Origin: Deferribacter thermophilus | GTDB lineage: Bacteria > Chrysiogenota > Deferribacteres > Deferribacterales > Deferribacteraceae | Assembly (NCBI RefSeq): GCF_049472675.1 | Contig: NZ_JAPNXM010000005.1 | Coordinates: 137,976-201,975, forward strand | Direction: 5' to 3' | DNA: 64,000 bases | In this document: positions 15,840 to 25,717 of the stretch, in pieces | Numbering within the stretch: position 1 is the first letter of the stretch | Layout of the letters: each line of letters starts with the position of its first letter | The notes under the pieces: model-generated | Seen by the model: the letters and a program-made list of their open reading frames with translations, nothing else | The model's database searches: none | What the model was told of the DNA's origin: nothing | Program-made: the position numbers and the translations under genes

Positions 15840-16674
15840 GGCTCAGCATATAGCTGAGTTCTACTTAAATATTAAAAAGCTAACTAGACTCAATATCTTT
15901 ATATTGATACTCTGCTCTACTTACTTCGGTTTTTTGCTCAGCGGATATCCTTTTTCATACAAAACTTTGTCTGTATTATTTGCAGTATTTTTCCATTTTC
16001 TTGGAAATTCAATCATAAATCAGTTTCAAGAAAGGAAAACGGATGCCAATTTAGAAAGAACCAAAAATCGACCTTTGGTTACTGGTTATTTTGATCCATA
16101 CAAGTCTTTAGCTATTGGTATTTTTTTCATTTTTTTATCTTTATTAATTGCACTGATTATAAAAAATCAAAATATTCTTTATCTTTTACTTTTAAATTTT
16201 ATCATTTATCATTTGATTTATACACCTTTAAAAACAAAAACCTCTTTTGCAATTCTTATTGGTTCTATCTGTGGAGCACTACCACCTTTGATAGGTTGGT
16301 TTATCGAAAACAATTATCTAAACTATAAAATAATATTTGTAGCCACAACATTTTATTTATGGCAAGTGCCACACTTTTTATTTTTAACAGAAAAATATGA
16401 AAATTCTTACAAAAACTCAAACTATAAGGTTTTAATAAATAATTTAAATAAGAAAAATTATTCACTTATTACAAACCTATGGCTTGCAACCTATTTTTAT
16501 TCATTGGTTTTTACCTTTTATCATCTGGAAAAAGATTTAAATAAACTTTTGTTATTTGTGTTAATCGAGATTACTATTTTTTATAAAATATTCAAATCAA
16601 ATAATGCCACTTTGAAATTTATCTTAATCAATTTTTCTATTATTTTACTTATCCTTTTTTACTTGTTTTTATAA
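15793..16674 (+). CDS. ctaB: Protoheme IX farnesyltransferase (heme O synthase)
   Basis: A 293-residue UbiA-family membrane prenyltransferase with about nine helices. The Asp-containing allylic diphosphate motif is in NQFQERKTDANLERTKNRPLVTG, and KNRPLVTG is diagnostic of CtaB/COX10. YLWQVPHFLFL in the second half is also typical. It converts heme B to heme O for the oxidase. The only ATG upstream of the conserved region is 15793, which overlaps ctaC by 47 bases and has no clear ribosome site, so the exact start is uncertain. No heme A synthase (ctaA) is seen in the window. Confidence 0.88.
   Translation: MNRSNLLSNISNLYSRAQHIAEFYLNIKKLTRLNIFILILCSTYFGFLLSGYPFSYKTLSVLFAVFFHFLGNSIINQFQERKTDANLERTKNRPLVTGYFDPYKSLAIGIFFIFLSLLIALIIKNQNILYLLLLNFIIYHLIYTPLKTKTSFAILIGSICGALPPLIGWFIENNYLNYKIIFVATTFYLWQVPHFLFLTEKYENSYKNSNYKVLINNLNKKNYSLITNLWLATYFYSLVFTFYHLEKDLNKLLLFVLIEITIFYKIFKSNNATLKFILINFSIILLILFYLFL
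15842..15858 (+). other. Small hairpin just after the ctaC stop
   Basis: CTCAGC (15842-15847) and GCTGAG (15853-15858) form a 6-bp stem around ATATA, extendable by G-U pairs. No T-run follows, so it is not a standard terminator. It lies between the end of ctaC and the conserved part of ctaB and may influence ctaB translation or mRNA processing. The role is an inference. Confidence 0.35.
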
Positions 16675-16695
16675 AAAAGCAGCCCTTAAGGCTGC
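16673..16695 (-). terminator. Intrinsic terminator downstream of wrbA
   Basis: On the minus strand GCAGCC, loop TTAAG, GGCTGC (16695-16679) is followed by TTTTTT (16678-16673). It is seven bases past the wrbA stop. The plus-strand ctaB gene ends at 16674 and may use the same hairpin less efficiently. Confidence 0.8.
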
Positions 16696-16701
16696 AATCA
16701 C

Positions 16702-17316
16702 TTATCCTCTTAGCTTTTTAGTTATTTCTGCTACATATTTACCTTGAAATTTTGCTATCTCCAATTCGTTTTCGCTTGGCAACCTGCTTCCATCATGATC
16801 AGCCATAGTTGTAGCACCGTAAGGGGTGCCACCAGTTATCTCGTCCATTTTTAGAAGTCTTTGTTCTGAATATGGAACACCAACTACAACCATCCCATGA
16901 TGAAGAAGGACAGTATGAAAACTTGTTATTGTTGTTTCCTGCCCACCATGTTGTGATGCTGTACTCACAAATACTGATCCAACTTTTCCGATTAATGCAC
17001 CCTTCATCCATAGGCTACCAGTTTGATCTATAAAGTTTTTCATCTGAGATGCCATATTCCCAAATCTTGTAGGTGTCCCAAATATAACGCCATCTGCATT
17101 CCCAAGCTCTTCAACAGTTATCACTGGAACATGAGCAAAACTCTGCTTTGCTTCATAAGCTCCTGCTGCTTTGAGCTGATCCTCTGACATAAGTTCTGGA
17201 ACTTGAAATAACTTTACATCTACACCATCTACACTACTTGCACCCTCTTTTACTGCCTCAGCAAGTCTATAAGTGTGTCCATATAAGCTATAAAAAACTA
17301 TATAAAGCTTAACCAT
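16702..17316 (-). CDS. wrbA: NAD(P)H:quinone oxidoreductase WrbA
   Basis: A 204-residue flavodoxin-like FMN protein. The N-terminal phosphate loop is YSLYGHTYRLAEAV. VIFGTPTRFGNMASQMKNFID and KVGSVFVSTASQHGGQE are the other FMN-contacting loops typical of WrbA. It performs two-electron reduction of quinones in the cytoplasm, preventing semiquinone formation. The ATG at 17316 has GGAGG five bases upstream and is preferred to a GTG at 17328. It lies downstream of the peroxiredoxin gene, in an oxidative-stress pair separated by a terminator. Confidence 0.93.
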   Translation of the reverse strand: MVKLYIVFYSLYGHTYRLAEAVKEGASSVDGVDVKLFQVPELMSEDQLKAAGAYEAKQSFAHVPVITVEELGNADGVIFGTPTRFGNMASQMKNFIDQTGSLWMKGALIGKVGSVFVSTASQHGGQETTITSFHTVLLHHGMVVVGVPYSEQRLLKMDEITGGTPYGATTMADHDGSRLPSENELEIAKFQGKYVAEITKKLRG

Positions 17317-17382
17317 AACTTCCTCCACCGTTTTAGTAGGAATTAAAATAAGACTTTTTTGTTTTTATACAAGGTACAAAAT

Positions 17383-17406
17383 AAAAAAGCCCCCAAGAGT
17401 GGGGGC
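17383..17406 (-). terminator. Intrinsic terminator downstream of the peroxiredoxin gene
   Basis: On the minus strand GCCCCC, loop ACTCTT, GGGGGC (17406-17389) is followed by TTTTTT (17388-17383). A strong G/C stem in an AT-rich context, 21 bases past the peroxiredoxin stop. Confidence 0.9.
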
Positions 17407-17427
17407 AATGTTTGGGAGGTCTTTATT

Positions 17428-18021
17428 TTAGAAGTGTCCCTCTGGGACCTTTTTAAAGAACTCTTTCATTTTTTCTGGATCTGGAACCATTGTTTCTTTA
17501 CCTGGCTCCCATCCAGCTGGACATACTTCGCCATGCTCACGGGTATATTGTAAAGCATCAAGGCTTCTTAAAATCTCTTTCACATTTCTACCGATTCCTA
17601 AATCATGAATAAGTTCAAATTGAACTACACCTTCTGGGTCAATAATAAATGTTGCCCTAAGAGCCATACCAGCTGGTAATAATACTCCATAATCCTCTGA
17701 AATCTTTTTTGTAAAATCAGCAACAAGTGGGTAATTAATATCTCCTAAACCACCTTCTTCTCTTGGAGTATTAATCCAAGCAAGGTGAGAAAATTTACTA
17801 TCTGTTGATACACCTATAATTTCACAATTTCTCTTCTTAAATTCCTCATAAGCATCACTCAATGCTGTAATCTCAGTAGGGCATACAAAAGTAAAATCCA
17901 AAGGATAAAAGAACAGTACAACCCATTTACCTCTGTAATCTTCCAATTTAACCTTTGTAAATTCTTTCTTATAAACTGCATCAGCTTCAAAAAGTGGTGC
18001 CTGCTTTGTTACTAAACTCAT
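17428..18021 (-). CDS. 2-Cys peroxiredoxin (AhpC/TSA family)
   Basis: A 197-residue typical 2-Cys peroxiredoxin. The peroxidatic Cys is in FTFVCPTEITALSD and the resolving Cys in EVCPAGWEPG near residue 172. FFYPLDFTFVCP and FELIHDLGIGRNVKEILR are conserved family stretches. It reduces H2O2 and alkyl hydroperoxides in the cytoplasm. Ribosome site AAGGAGG and a near-consensus sigma-70 promoter lie upstream. No AhpF or thioredoxin reductase partner is adjacent. Confidence 0.94.
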   Translation of the reverse strand: MSLVTKQAPLFEADAVYKKEFTKVKLEDYRGKWVVLFFYPLDFTFVCPTEITALSDAYEEFKKRNCEIIGVSTDSKFSHLAWINTPREEGGLGDINYPLVADFTKKISEDYGVLLPAGMALRATFIIDPEGVVQFELIHDLGIGRNVKEILRSLDALQYTREHGEVCPAGWEPGKETMVPDPEKMKEFFKKVPEGHF

Positions 18022-18052
18022 AACCGCCTCCTTTGTTGTTTTATTTATAATA

Positions 18053-18081
18053 ATTCTAATTTAATTCAATCTTTTTGTCAA
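18053..18081 (-). promoter_or_regulatory. Sigma-70-type promoter for the peroxiredoxin gene
   Basis: On the minus strand a perfect -35 TTGACA (18081-18076), a 17-base spacer and -10 TAGAAT (18058-18053) sit about 32 bases before the ATG at 18021. Near-consensus spacing and hexamers indicate strong expression. Confidence 0.8.
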
Positions 18082-18181
18082 CACTTTTTTAAGACAAATT
18101 TTATCTTATTTAATCTTTTTGGATATAAATTTAGTTTTTACAGATATTTTAACATTTTTTGACTAATTAATACCCGATTTG

Positions 18182-19764
18182 TTATTCAAAAATGCATCTA
18201 TTTTTACCCTGCTTTTTAGCTTTATATAGATTTTTATCGGCTTGACTTAATAGAGCATCTAACTCTTCTATTTTATCATTCATTTCTGCAATCCCGACAC
18301 TAATTGTAACATTTCTATCCAATCCAAAATTGTGTTTACTTACTCTTTCTCTTATTTTTTCAGCAAGAACTTTTGCATTTACTCCATTTGTTTCAGGACA
18401 TAATATAATAAACTCTTCTCCTCCCCATCTACCAAAACTATCAGATTTTCTTATGCTTTCCTTAACTATGTTTGATACTTCTATCAAAACAAAGTCCCCA
18501 GAATTATGACCATAAGTGTCATTTATTGACTTAAAATCATCAATATCGAATAAAATAATTGAAAATACTCGTTTATACCTCTTGTATCTCATAAATTCAG
18601 AATTAAGTTTTCTCTCAATTTTTCTCCTATTATAGATTTTGGTTAATTGATCAGTTTCTGACATAATTTTAAGCTCATTATTTAATTTTTGTAATTCAAG
18701 ATTTTTTTGATAAATAGCTTCTGTAGTCAATTTTTCTAAATAGTTTGCTATCTGCCCTATCTCATTTTCTGGGTATTTATACTCATGTTTTGGCTTTTCC
18801 CCTTTTAATATCAACTTAGTTCTATTACTAAGATATGAAACAGGTAATATTATCCTTCCACCTAAAATTTTACTCAAAACCCAACCTGTAAAAGTGGCTA
18901 TAGATATAACAAAAACCATTGCCAAAAAAACTTTATCTAAAAAGTTTAAAAATATTTCCTTTTTATCTATTTCTGTAATAACTCTCCAATCTACTTTGTT
19001 TATGTCATTTATTACATAAAGCCTTTTTGAACTTTTAAAAATACATTCAAAACTATTTTTATAAGTTGCTTCTTTACAAATTTTATAAAAATTTTTTCGA
19101 AGAAGCTCTCGGTTTTTATGAATGATAATTGTTCCATTGTTTGTAATAACAAATGTATTTTGAGTCTTAAATAATTTATCATTTTCATTGTTTAAAATAT
19201 TTATAAGCCTTTGTAAACTTGTATCAATTGCTATAACACCACCGATATTTTATTATCATCTAATAAAACTTTACTGAGTGATACAAGCCACTCTTTTGTT
19301 TTGATTTCCTGGTAAGGTAGCCCTTCTGAAATCTCTGGTATATTTTTTAGTGCTATTTTATACCAAGGGCGAACTGTAGCGTTATAATTAGGGGGTGGTT
19401 CGTAACCATTAATAATTAATGAACCATCAGGTAAACCAATATAAATATAATTTATATCCTTATCTGCTTTTTCAAAATTTCTTAAAAGTTTTAATACATA
19501 ATTTTTCCCCTCTTTATTCATAAAAATATTTCTTACTTTTGGATCAGAGCTAATCACCTTTATATAATTATAAAACTTTATAAAATAGCCTTCTATTAAG
19601 TATTTATATGATAAGTTTTTCTGAATAAGGTAAGATCTTACCTGATTAATAGTAGTGTCATAAGCAAGTATAGCTATAAATATTCCAAAAGATAAAATTA
19701 TAATCAAGGAGTTAAAAAAGATAGTCTTAAAAATTTCCCTTTTTATAGATCTAAATCTTGGCAT
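18182..19764 (-). pseudogene. Cache-domain diguanylate cyclase (GGDEF) broken by a one-base frameshift
   Basis: The N-terminal part reads from 19764: a transmembrane helix (about 12-33) and a periplasmic Cache sensor region with PPPNYNATVRPWYKIA and EWLVSLSKVLLDD. This frame stops at TAG 19231-19233. The +1-shifted frame continues without interruption (GGVIAIDTSLQRL, then a second helix and HAMP-like region) into an intact GGDEF domain. That domain has an RKSD inhibitory site and GRWGGEEF active site, ending at 18182. One extra base near the AAAA run at 19251-19248 would give a single 527-residue c-di-GMP synthase. This may be a real mutation or a sequencing error. Upstream is a near-perfect promoter. 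Confidence 0.88.
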
Positions 19765-19794
19765 TTTAGATTAACTTAATAAAATTTTCTAATA

Positions 19795-19823
19795 ATTTTA
19801 GTTTATTTAAAATAGCATGTCAA
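19795..19823 (-). promoter_or_regulatory. Sigma-70-type promoter for the GGDEF gene
   Basis: On the minus strand TTGACA (19823-19818), a 17-base spacer and TAAAAT (19800-19795) lie about 30 bases before the ATG at 19764. The -35 box sits inside an inverted repeat. Confidence 0.75.
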
Positions 19824-19848
19824 TATATTACAACATGATATGCTATTT
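19810..19848. repeat. Inverted repeat overlapping the GGDEF-gene promoter
   Basis: AAATAGCAT (19810-19818) is perfectly complementary to ATGCTATTT (19840-19848), with an inner CATGT/ACATG pair. One arm overlaps the -35 box. It could be an operator for a dimeric regulator or a transcript hairpin after tamA; no T-run follows it. Role inferred only. Confidence 0.45.
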
Positions 19849-19875
19849 AGTTAACTTTTAATGAAATTACTTTTA

Positions 19876-22353
19876 TTAAAATATTTGTCCAAAACTTATA
19901 TAAAATGCCTGAGATTTATCTAAATTGTTAAACAAATAATTATTAGCATAACTTAATTTAAAAGGGCCTATTGGTGTCCTAATTTCCAGTTTTGCACCTA
20001 TATCTTTATAAAAAAATGGGTCAGCAAAATTATCAGTTGCGTTACCTGTTTCGAAAAATACCCCAAAGAGTACATTCTTTACTAAAAACCTTGAAAGCCC
20101 TAACTCAAAATATGTTTTAGAATTACCGCCATATACTCTTCCATTTATATCCTTTTTCCCTATTTTTTCAAAACCATAACCTTTCATATAAGAAGGACCA
20201 CCCAAAGTGTATCTATAGCTCAAAGGCAAGTAATTTTCCCCCATATAAAATTTAGCTATATCTCCACTTATATTTAACAAATAATTTTTAATCCTTTTAT
20301 AAAAAGTCGCACTTATATTTAACGAAGAAAAAGTTTTATCGCTATAATATAAATTGTTTGCAAGTTTTAAAGAATAACCATTGGATGGATTTAAAGTAAT
20401 ATCAAATTTATTATATCTAACATTAATACCTAAAGCAAATATATCATCTCCATTATACTTTTTCAAATCTTTAATATTGAAATCGATATTATATTCATTC
20501 AAATTTTCATAAAACAGCTGTACATTTACAAAATGCTCATTTATTGACTTTGAAAGTTGTAAGTAAACCTTTTTAGACCTAATATCATAATTGACTTTGA
20601 TCTTTTCACTATAAATAGCCCCTTCTTCATCAAATAAATCTTCTGCCAAAAAGTTATACCCCAATAATTTCAGATGAAACTTAAACTCATTTGAAGATTT
20701 AAAAATTAAAGAATTGAAATTGTGATTAAATAGATCAAACCTTCTATATCCTAAATAAAGATTTAAGCCGCTTACATTGGTAAAACCAAAACCTCCATAA
20801 ATTTGGTTTTTATTCTTTACTTTGTTGTAAATAAGTAAAATACCTTTATCTTCAAAAATTGAAACCTTTACACCACTTTCTGAATAAAACCCAACCCGCT
20901 TTAAATAACTTCTAATCTTATTTATTTTTTCCACAGTAATATATTTATCTTTCTTAAAATATCTTTTTATTGCAGGCTTGTATATATTAGCATCATGAAA
21001 ATAGATTATATCTTTCAAAATAAGTCTTTGGATATCTGAGTTAAAATATAGTCTAAGAGAATCATTACTTTCAGTTTGATTTACTAATTCTACATAAGTG
21101 TAATAGTATTTTTTTTCTAAAATTGAATTAATTTTGTATTTAATTTGTTCGTAATCAATTTTTATACCATCCACTTTTGTACTAAAAAGTTCTTTCCCAT
21201 TTAAAAACACTTTTATCTTTTTAATCTGTTTGTGTATTTTTATATTCACATTGATATAATAAACATTATCTTTCTCTAATACTGATGCTTTTGAAATTGT
21301 TGTTTTTAAAAACCCTTCCTCAAAACCTATCTTTCTAAGCTCATTATTTAGTAGTTTAAGATCAAAGTTATATATATCTTGCTCTATAAAATTTAATGCA
21401 AAATCATAAATTTTTTTGTTAAAGGGTTCCACATTAACATTTATTTTAATATCTCTATATCTCTTTAAATAATTAACTTTAATTATTATATCATTTTTAT
21501 AAATAGATACCGTTACATAACCCTTCTCAAACCCCAGTTTATTTAATAGTTCTTTTGCCTTTATTTTAAACACACCAATATTGAAGCTATCAATCTGTTT
21601 TACTTCATCAATAAATAGTCTTTTTAGCTTACTTTTTATTTTTTTATCTTTAACCCCTTTTATAATAAGGTCATATTTTTCCCCTTGTTTCATATAAACT
21701 TTTATCTTAACAACTTGATGAAAAAAAGGTAACAATGAGAACACGCTAGAAAATATTTTATCTTTATCAAAAAATGGGTAATTATAAGATGTAGGCTCCA
21801 AATCGTATGTTAAGATTACATTAAAATACCCATTTTCATTGAGCTTTTTTGTAATATCATCTAATAATTCATTTAGCCGTTTTGTAGTAAAAATATCAAG
21901 TTTACTACTTTTATATTCAATTGGCAAATTTACAGCTTCAACCTTGGTAATAACATAGAGTTTCCCCTCATTTATGTTTATAATACAACTATCTTTTTCA
22001 ATCTTATGAGTAACAACCGTATCCAAATACCCATTTTTAACATAAAAATCTTTAACCCTTTTAACAACTAAATCAATTTTATCACTTCTAATTTCATTAT
22101 TCTTTATATTAGCTACCCTTTTCAATGTGCTATCAAGATAGACAAGATTACCTTTAAACCTTACTTTACAACTCTTAAAATCTAATCTTTTAACAAAACA
22201 TTTATTATCTACATCTAAATCCCTAATCTTAAAAAAATCTAATACCTCCCTGGTAAAACCGTAACCATAATTATTGCATATATTTTTTATTTCATTTATT
22301 TCTAAAGCATAACAAAATGTATTAATAATTAATAAAAAAAGTAATACCCGCAC
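19876..22353 (-). CDS. tamA: TamA/BamA-type outer-membrane assembly protein (Omp85)
   Basis: An 825-residue Omp85 protein. The signal peptide (MRVLLFLLIINTFCYA) is followed by several POTRA-like repeats up to about residue 510, recognisable by repeated patterns such as IKKIKVFLNGKELF and the NYLKRYRDIKIN type. A 16-strand barrel follows, beginning YGGFGFTNVSGLNLYLGYRR. The lid-lock loop motif is LGGPSYMKGYGFE (usually RGY), and the protein ends in an aromatic residue (FGQIF). The start is a GTG lying 32 bases inside tamB; no ATG is available nearby. Length fits BamA as well as TamA, but the tamB neighbour favours a TAM role. Confidence 0.85.
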   Translation of the reverse strand: MRVLLFLLIINTFCYALEINEIKNICNNYGYGFTREVLDFFKIRDLDVDNKCFVKRLDFKSCKVRFKGNLVYLDSTLKRVANIKNNEIRSDKIDLVVKRVKDFYVKNGYLDTVVTHKIEKDSCIININEGKLYVITKVEAVNLPIEYKSSKLDIFTTKRLNELLDDITKKLNENGYFNVILTYDLEPTSYNYPFFDKDKIFSSVFSLLPFFHQVVKIKVYMKQGEKYDLIIKGVKDKKIKSKLKRLFIDEVKQIDSFNIGVFKIKAKELLNKLGFEKGYVTVSIYKNDIIIKVNYLKRYRDIKINVNVEPFNKKIYDFALNFIEQDIYNFDLKLLNNELRKIGFEEGFLKTTISKASVLEKDNVYYINVNIKIHKQIKKIKVFLNGKELFSTKVDGIKIDYEQIKYKINSILEKKYYYTYVELVNQTESNDSLRLYFNSDIQRLILKDIIYFHDANIYKPAIKRYFKKDKYITVEKINKIRSYLKRVGFYSESGVKVSIFEDKGILLIYNKVKNKNQIYGGFGFTNVSGLNLYLGYRRFDLFNHNFNSLIFKSSNEFKFHLKLLGYNFLAEDLFDEEGAIYSEKIKVNYDIRSKKVYLQLSKSINEHFVNVQLFYENLNEYNIDFNIKDLKKYNGDDIFALGINVRYNKFDITLNPSNGYSLKLANNLYYSDKTFSSLNISATFYKRIKNYLLNISGDIAKFYMGENYLPLSYRYTLGGPSYMKGYGFEKIGKKDINGRVYGGNSKTYFELGLSRFLVKNVLFGVFFETGNATDNFADPFFYKDIGAKLEIRTPIGPFKLSYANNYLFNNLDKSQAFYISFGQIF

Positions 22354-25300
22354 CAGCGCCCTCTAAATTTGAATAATTCACATTTAATTTTAACCAATCA
22401 AAAATTAAATATTCCCCTGTTAGATAGTCACTACCTGCACCATCTGTATCAACTAAATATTTTACCTCAAATCTATCTGAAAACTTACGACCAATTTTAA
22501 AATAATCTTTCATTTGAGAACCCGAAACAGATGTTTCCTCTAATCCAATCCTATTAATACCAAAGATTTTTTCTGTATATCTTGTCAGCTCTCTTAAGAG
22601 TGTACCTGTAAAAAATGAAGAGATTACATTTTTTGACCTTATTTCTGACCTGTTATAAATTGACTCACTGCTATTTGGATTTAAATCTTCAATAAAAATT
22701 GTATATTCTGGCAAATAACCATAAACTGTTATAAATAGATTATTAAAATTTCCACTTCCAGAAGCTTTAGTATAAATATAAGGTGGTTTATTTTTATCAA
22801 TCAGTAGATACCCATCTTCCACATAAAATCTTTCACCAGCCAATATTAAATAGGATTCAAAAGACTCTATCTTTCCTGAAACTTCAAATTTTTTATCTTT
22901 ATATTCAATTTTTAAATTTATGTTTGCTTTAGCATCAACAAACTTATCTTTTAAAATTGTAGGGTTCACAGTATTTATTTCAACATCAATATCAAAAGGT
23001 AGATCAATCCTTCCACTTTCGTTATTTGAGACCATATTCATCTTTTTAAAATCAAAAACACTTTTATTTACAAAAATATCCCCTTTTACAAGTCTACTAT
23101 CTGCTTTTTTCTCTAAGCTATAGCTTAATGTTCCTGCAAACCCACTTTTTGAAACAAAAATATTCTCGCCATTTACTAAAATCTTAAATTTAGAAATATC
23201 TAAATAATCTATAGAACTTACTGAAACAATTACTTTCTCATCAAGTTTTTTTGCAAATAAATTAGCTTTCAACTCTTTATTTAAAATTGATATATTAAGA
23301 TATAGAATATCCAGATCCACACCATATTCTGGTAGATAAATACTACCATTTCCGTTTAAATCAGCTGTTAAATCCACATTTTTATAATCACTTAAAAGAA
23401 TTATATCACCTCTAAAGTTTGCTATTAATTTATCTTCCAAGTTTAATTGTTGGGGTAGCAATATCAGCTTACAGTTATCTTTATCAAATTGTGCCATTTT
23501 AATTTTTACTTTTTTAATATATCGACTATCGATGGTACCACTGTTAATATATAGCTTATTGTTTTTAAACTCCCCTTTTAGATTTCTAAGAGTTATTTCT
23601 TCATTTTTATAGTAAATCAAAGAAAGATAAGAGCTTAAACTTATTATTTTTAAGTCGTTACTCTCTAAATTTATAATTGAGCTAACCTCAATATCATCAT
23701 TTACCTTATATTTTTGAATATTTATTGACCCAGTTAATAATTTTAGCTCTTTCAAAAACAGTTCTGCAAAAACATCTTTACCTTTTAGCTTCACCACACC
23801 ATGCAACAATTTTAGATTGCCATCAATTCTTCCATCAAACGCATTTCTTTCATAATTGCCTTCAAATCTTGATGAGATTTCAGGATTATTAAGTTTACCT
23901 TTAATGTTTAATGAAAAATTATCCAAACATAACTTGTCAAATAAGCAAATAGTTTGATCTTCTTTTATTGAAGCTTTTACACTATTTGTTTTAAAATTGA
24001 TATATCCAACATCCTTGTATAAAAATTTGTCATAAATAAGGTCAGTAAAAAGAAGCTTTTTATCCCTATATTCAAAGAGTATCTTTGTTTTTTCAATACT
24101 TTCAATCTTTGAGACCTCACCAATAACATATATATCATTATTTACTTTTAATACATTTACCTTACCATCAACCTTATTATCTATCTTTGTTTGTACATCA
24201 AAATATTTTAGAACATTACTAAACTTTACATTTTTTAAATAAATATCGAAAGATTCTCCATTTTTATCCATTATACCATTTAAAATCAAAGTTCCATCTT
24301 CTATACTTGCTTCAGTAAAAATTTCTAACGCATTACCATCATAGTTTAGACTCCCCCTTAATCTACGAAGAAGTAACTTGTGATAATTTGTCTTACCTTT
24401 CTCATTAAAACTGGCTTTTAAATTAATTTTATCATTTTGATATTTTACTTTTATTGTTACATCTAAATTATGGTTTATATCTAAAACTTTTTTCAGATCC
24501 GAATTATTCTTGACATTCCCAGAAAGTGAAAATTTCACTTCTTTATTTAAATAAGTACCATTACCCATCAAAGAAGCTGTTTGGCTTAATATTTTGAATT
24601 TTTCAAAAATCAATCCTTCTCTAAAATATTTAAAATTTGAGACTACCTTGTATTTCTCATCACTTTCCACATCTAGCTCTAATATCCCAAAGAAATTAAC
24701 TAAATCTAATTCATATTTTCCTCTTTTAAGTAAAAAATGAAATTTTTTATCTTTATATATAAAAAACTCATTTAAAGCTTCAAACTCACCCTTAATCTTT
24801 CTAAAATCACTCCATCCTTTAGATTTAAAAGATTTATTACCGATAGCCAGCTGTTTTATTTTGTAAGAAATTTTGCTTTTATCCCCTTCAACTTTTGCTG
24901 ATAATTTTATCAATTCATCACGATATTTGATATTATTGGTAATCACATCTATTTGAAAAATACCATCTCTACTTTCCCCTTTTAATGATAATTGTCCAGA
25001 TAGGTGGGGATTTAAAATCTTAAAAAATCCTTCATCTAAAAAAACATAAAACTTACCACTGTAAGTATCTTCATTTAACAAACCGTTTAAATCAAGCTTA
25101 ATATCTTCCCCATTGGCAATTAACTTTTTAACATGAAGCGTTTTTTCAGATATCGCAAAATCAGCTATAATATCAGAGATATTACTCTCAATACCCCCTT
25201 TTTTAACTTTTATATTCTCTAAATAAAGTTTTTTATACTTTTTACTGTTTAATAAAAGGCTCTCATCTCTTATTAATAAGTTATTAACTTTATCTTCATA

Positions 25301-25717
25301 AACAAAATTATTAATACTTAACTCTTTTATAAAACTTAAATATCTTAATGTTGATATATCAAAATCATCACTTTTATTTCCATGCTTTAAAATAGTAATA
25401 TAAGGGGATTTAATTTTTGCACTAATAAAAGGTTTATTTTGAAAATATTCTTTAATACTTACATCCAAGCTTACATCTTTTATTACTAACTTGAATTCAT
25501 TGGTAGTTATCACCAAATCAGACAACTCAATGTAAAATGGGATTAAGGTTTTGCTAACTTTTCCAACATTAACATTTATCCCCTCAATAAACTTATTATT
25601 AATGTAGTTATTTATCAGATTTTTAGAAAAAACATTTATCAATAAAACCAATGTAAAGATAAAGAGTATCAAAATTACAATAAAATGTATAAATTTTAAG
25701 AGTATCTTTTTGACCAT
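22322..25717 (-). CDS. tamB: Translocation/assembly module protein TamB (AsmA-like, DUF490)
   Basis: A 1131-residue protein with a single N-terminal anchor (about residues 8-28) and a long beta-rich periplasmic body of repeating amphipathic strands, as in bridge-like lipid-transfer proteins. The C-terminal DUF490/TamB domain ends with FLTGTLLRELTRYTEKIFGI-like sequence and DRFEVKYLVDTD, then an aromatic C-terminus. TamB spans the periplasm and with TamA serves outer-membrane assembly or phospholipid transport. It is immediately downstream of the amidase gene and overlaps tamA by 32 bases. Shorter than E. coli TamB (1259). Confidence 0.87.
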   Translation of the reverse strand: MVKKILLKFIHFIVILILFIFTLVLLINVFSKNLINNYINNKFIEGINVNVGKVSKTLIPFYIELSDLVITTNEFKLVIKDVSLDVSIKEYFQNKPFISAKIKSPYITILKHGNKSDDFDISTLRYLSFIKELSINNFVYEDKVNNLLIRDESLLLNSKKYKKLYLENIKVKKGGIESNISDIIADFAISEKTLHVKKLIANGEDIKLDLNGLLNEDTYSGKFYVFLDEGFFKILNPHLSGQLSLKGESRDGIFQIDVITNNIKYRDELIKLSAKVEGDKSKISYKIKQLAIGNKSFKSKGWSDFRKIKGEFEALNEFFIYKDKKFHFLLKRGKYELDLVNFFGILELDVESDEKYKVVSNFKYFREGLIFEKFKILSQTASLMGNGTYLNKEVKFSLSGNVKNNSDLKKVLDINHNLDVTIKVKYQNDKINLKASFNEKGKTNYHKLLLRRLRGSLNYDGNALEIFTEASIEDGTLILNGIMDKNGESFDIYLKNVKFSNVLKYFDVQTKIDNKVDGKVNVLKVNNDIYVIGEVSKIESIEKTKILFEYRDKKLLFTDLIYDKFLYKDVGYINFKTNSVKASIKEDQTICLFDKLCLDNFSLNIKGKLNNPEISSRFEGNYERNAFDGRIDGNLKLLHGVVKLKGKDVFAELFLKELKLLTGSINIQKYKVNDDIEVSSIINLESNDLKIISLSSYLSLIYYKNEEITLRNLKGEFKNNKLYINSGTIDSRYIKKVKIKMAQFDKDNCKLILLPQQLNLEDKLIANFRGDIILLSDYKNVDLTADLNGNGSIYLPEYGVDLDILYLNISILNKELKANLFAKKLDEKVIVSVSSIDYLDISKFKILVNGENIFVSKSGFAGTLSYSLEKKADSRLVKGDIFVNKSVFDFKKMNMVSNNESGRIDLPFDIDVEINTVNPTILKDKFVDAKANINLKIEYKDKKFEVSGKIESFESYLILAGERFYVEDGYLLIDKNKPPYIYTKASGSGNFNNLFITVYGYLPEYTIFIEDLNPNSSESIYNRSEIRSKNVISSFFTGTLLRELTRYTEKIFGINRIGLEETSVSGSQMKDYFKIGRKFSDRFEVKYLVDTDGAGSDYLTGEYLIFDWLKLNVNYSNLEGAGAGITFFINY

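Noticed and set aside
19231..19260. Programmed frameshift or recoding in the GGDEF gene
   Set aside because: The break is at a TAG in the sensor domain, with only a short AAAA run and no obvious stimulatory structure; a simple indel is more likely.
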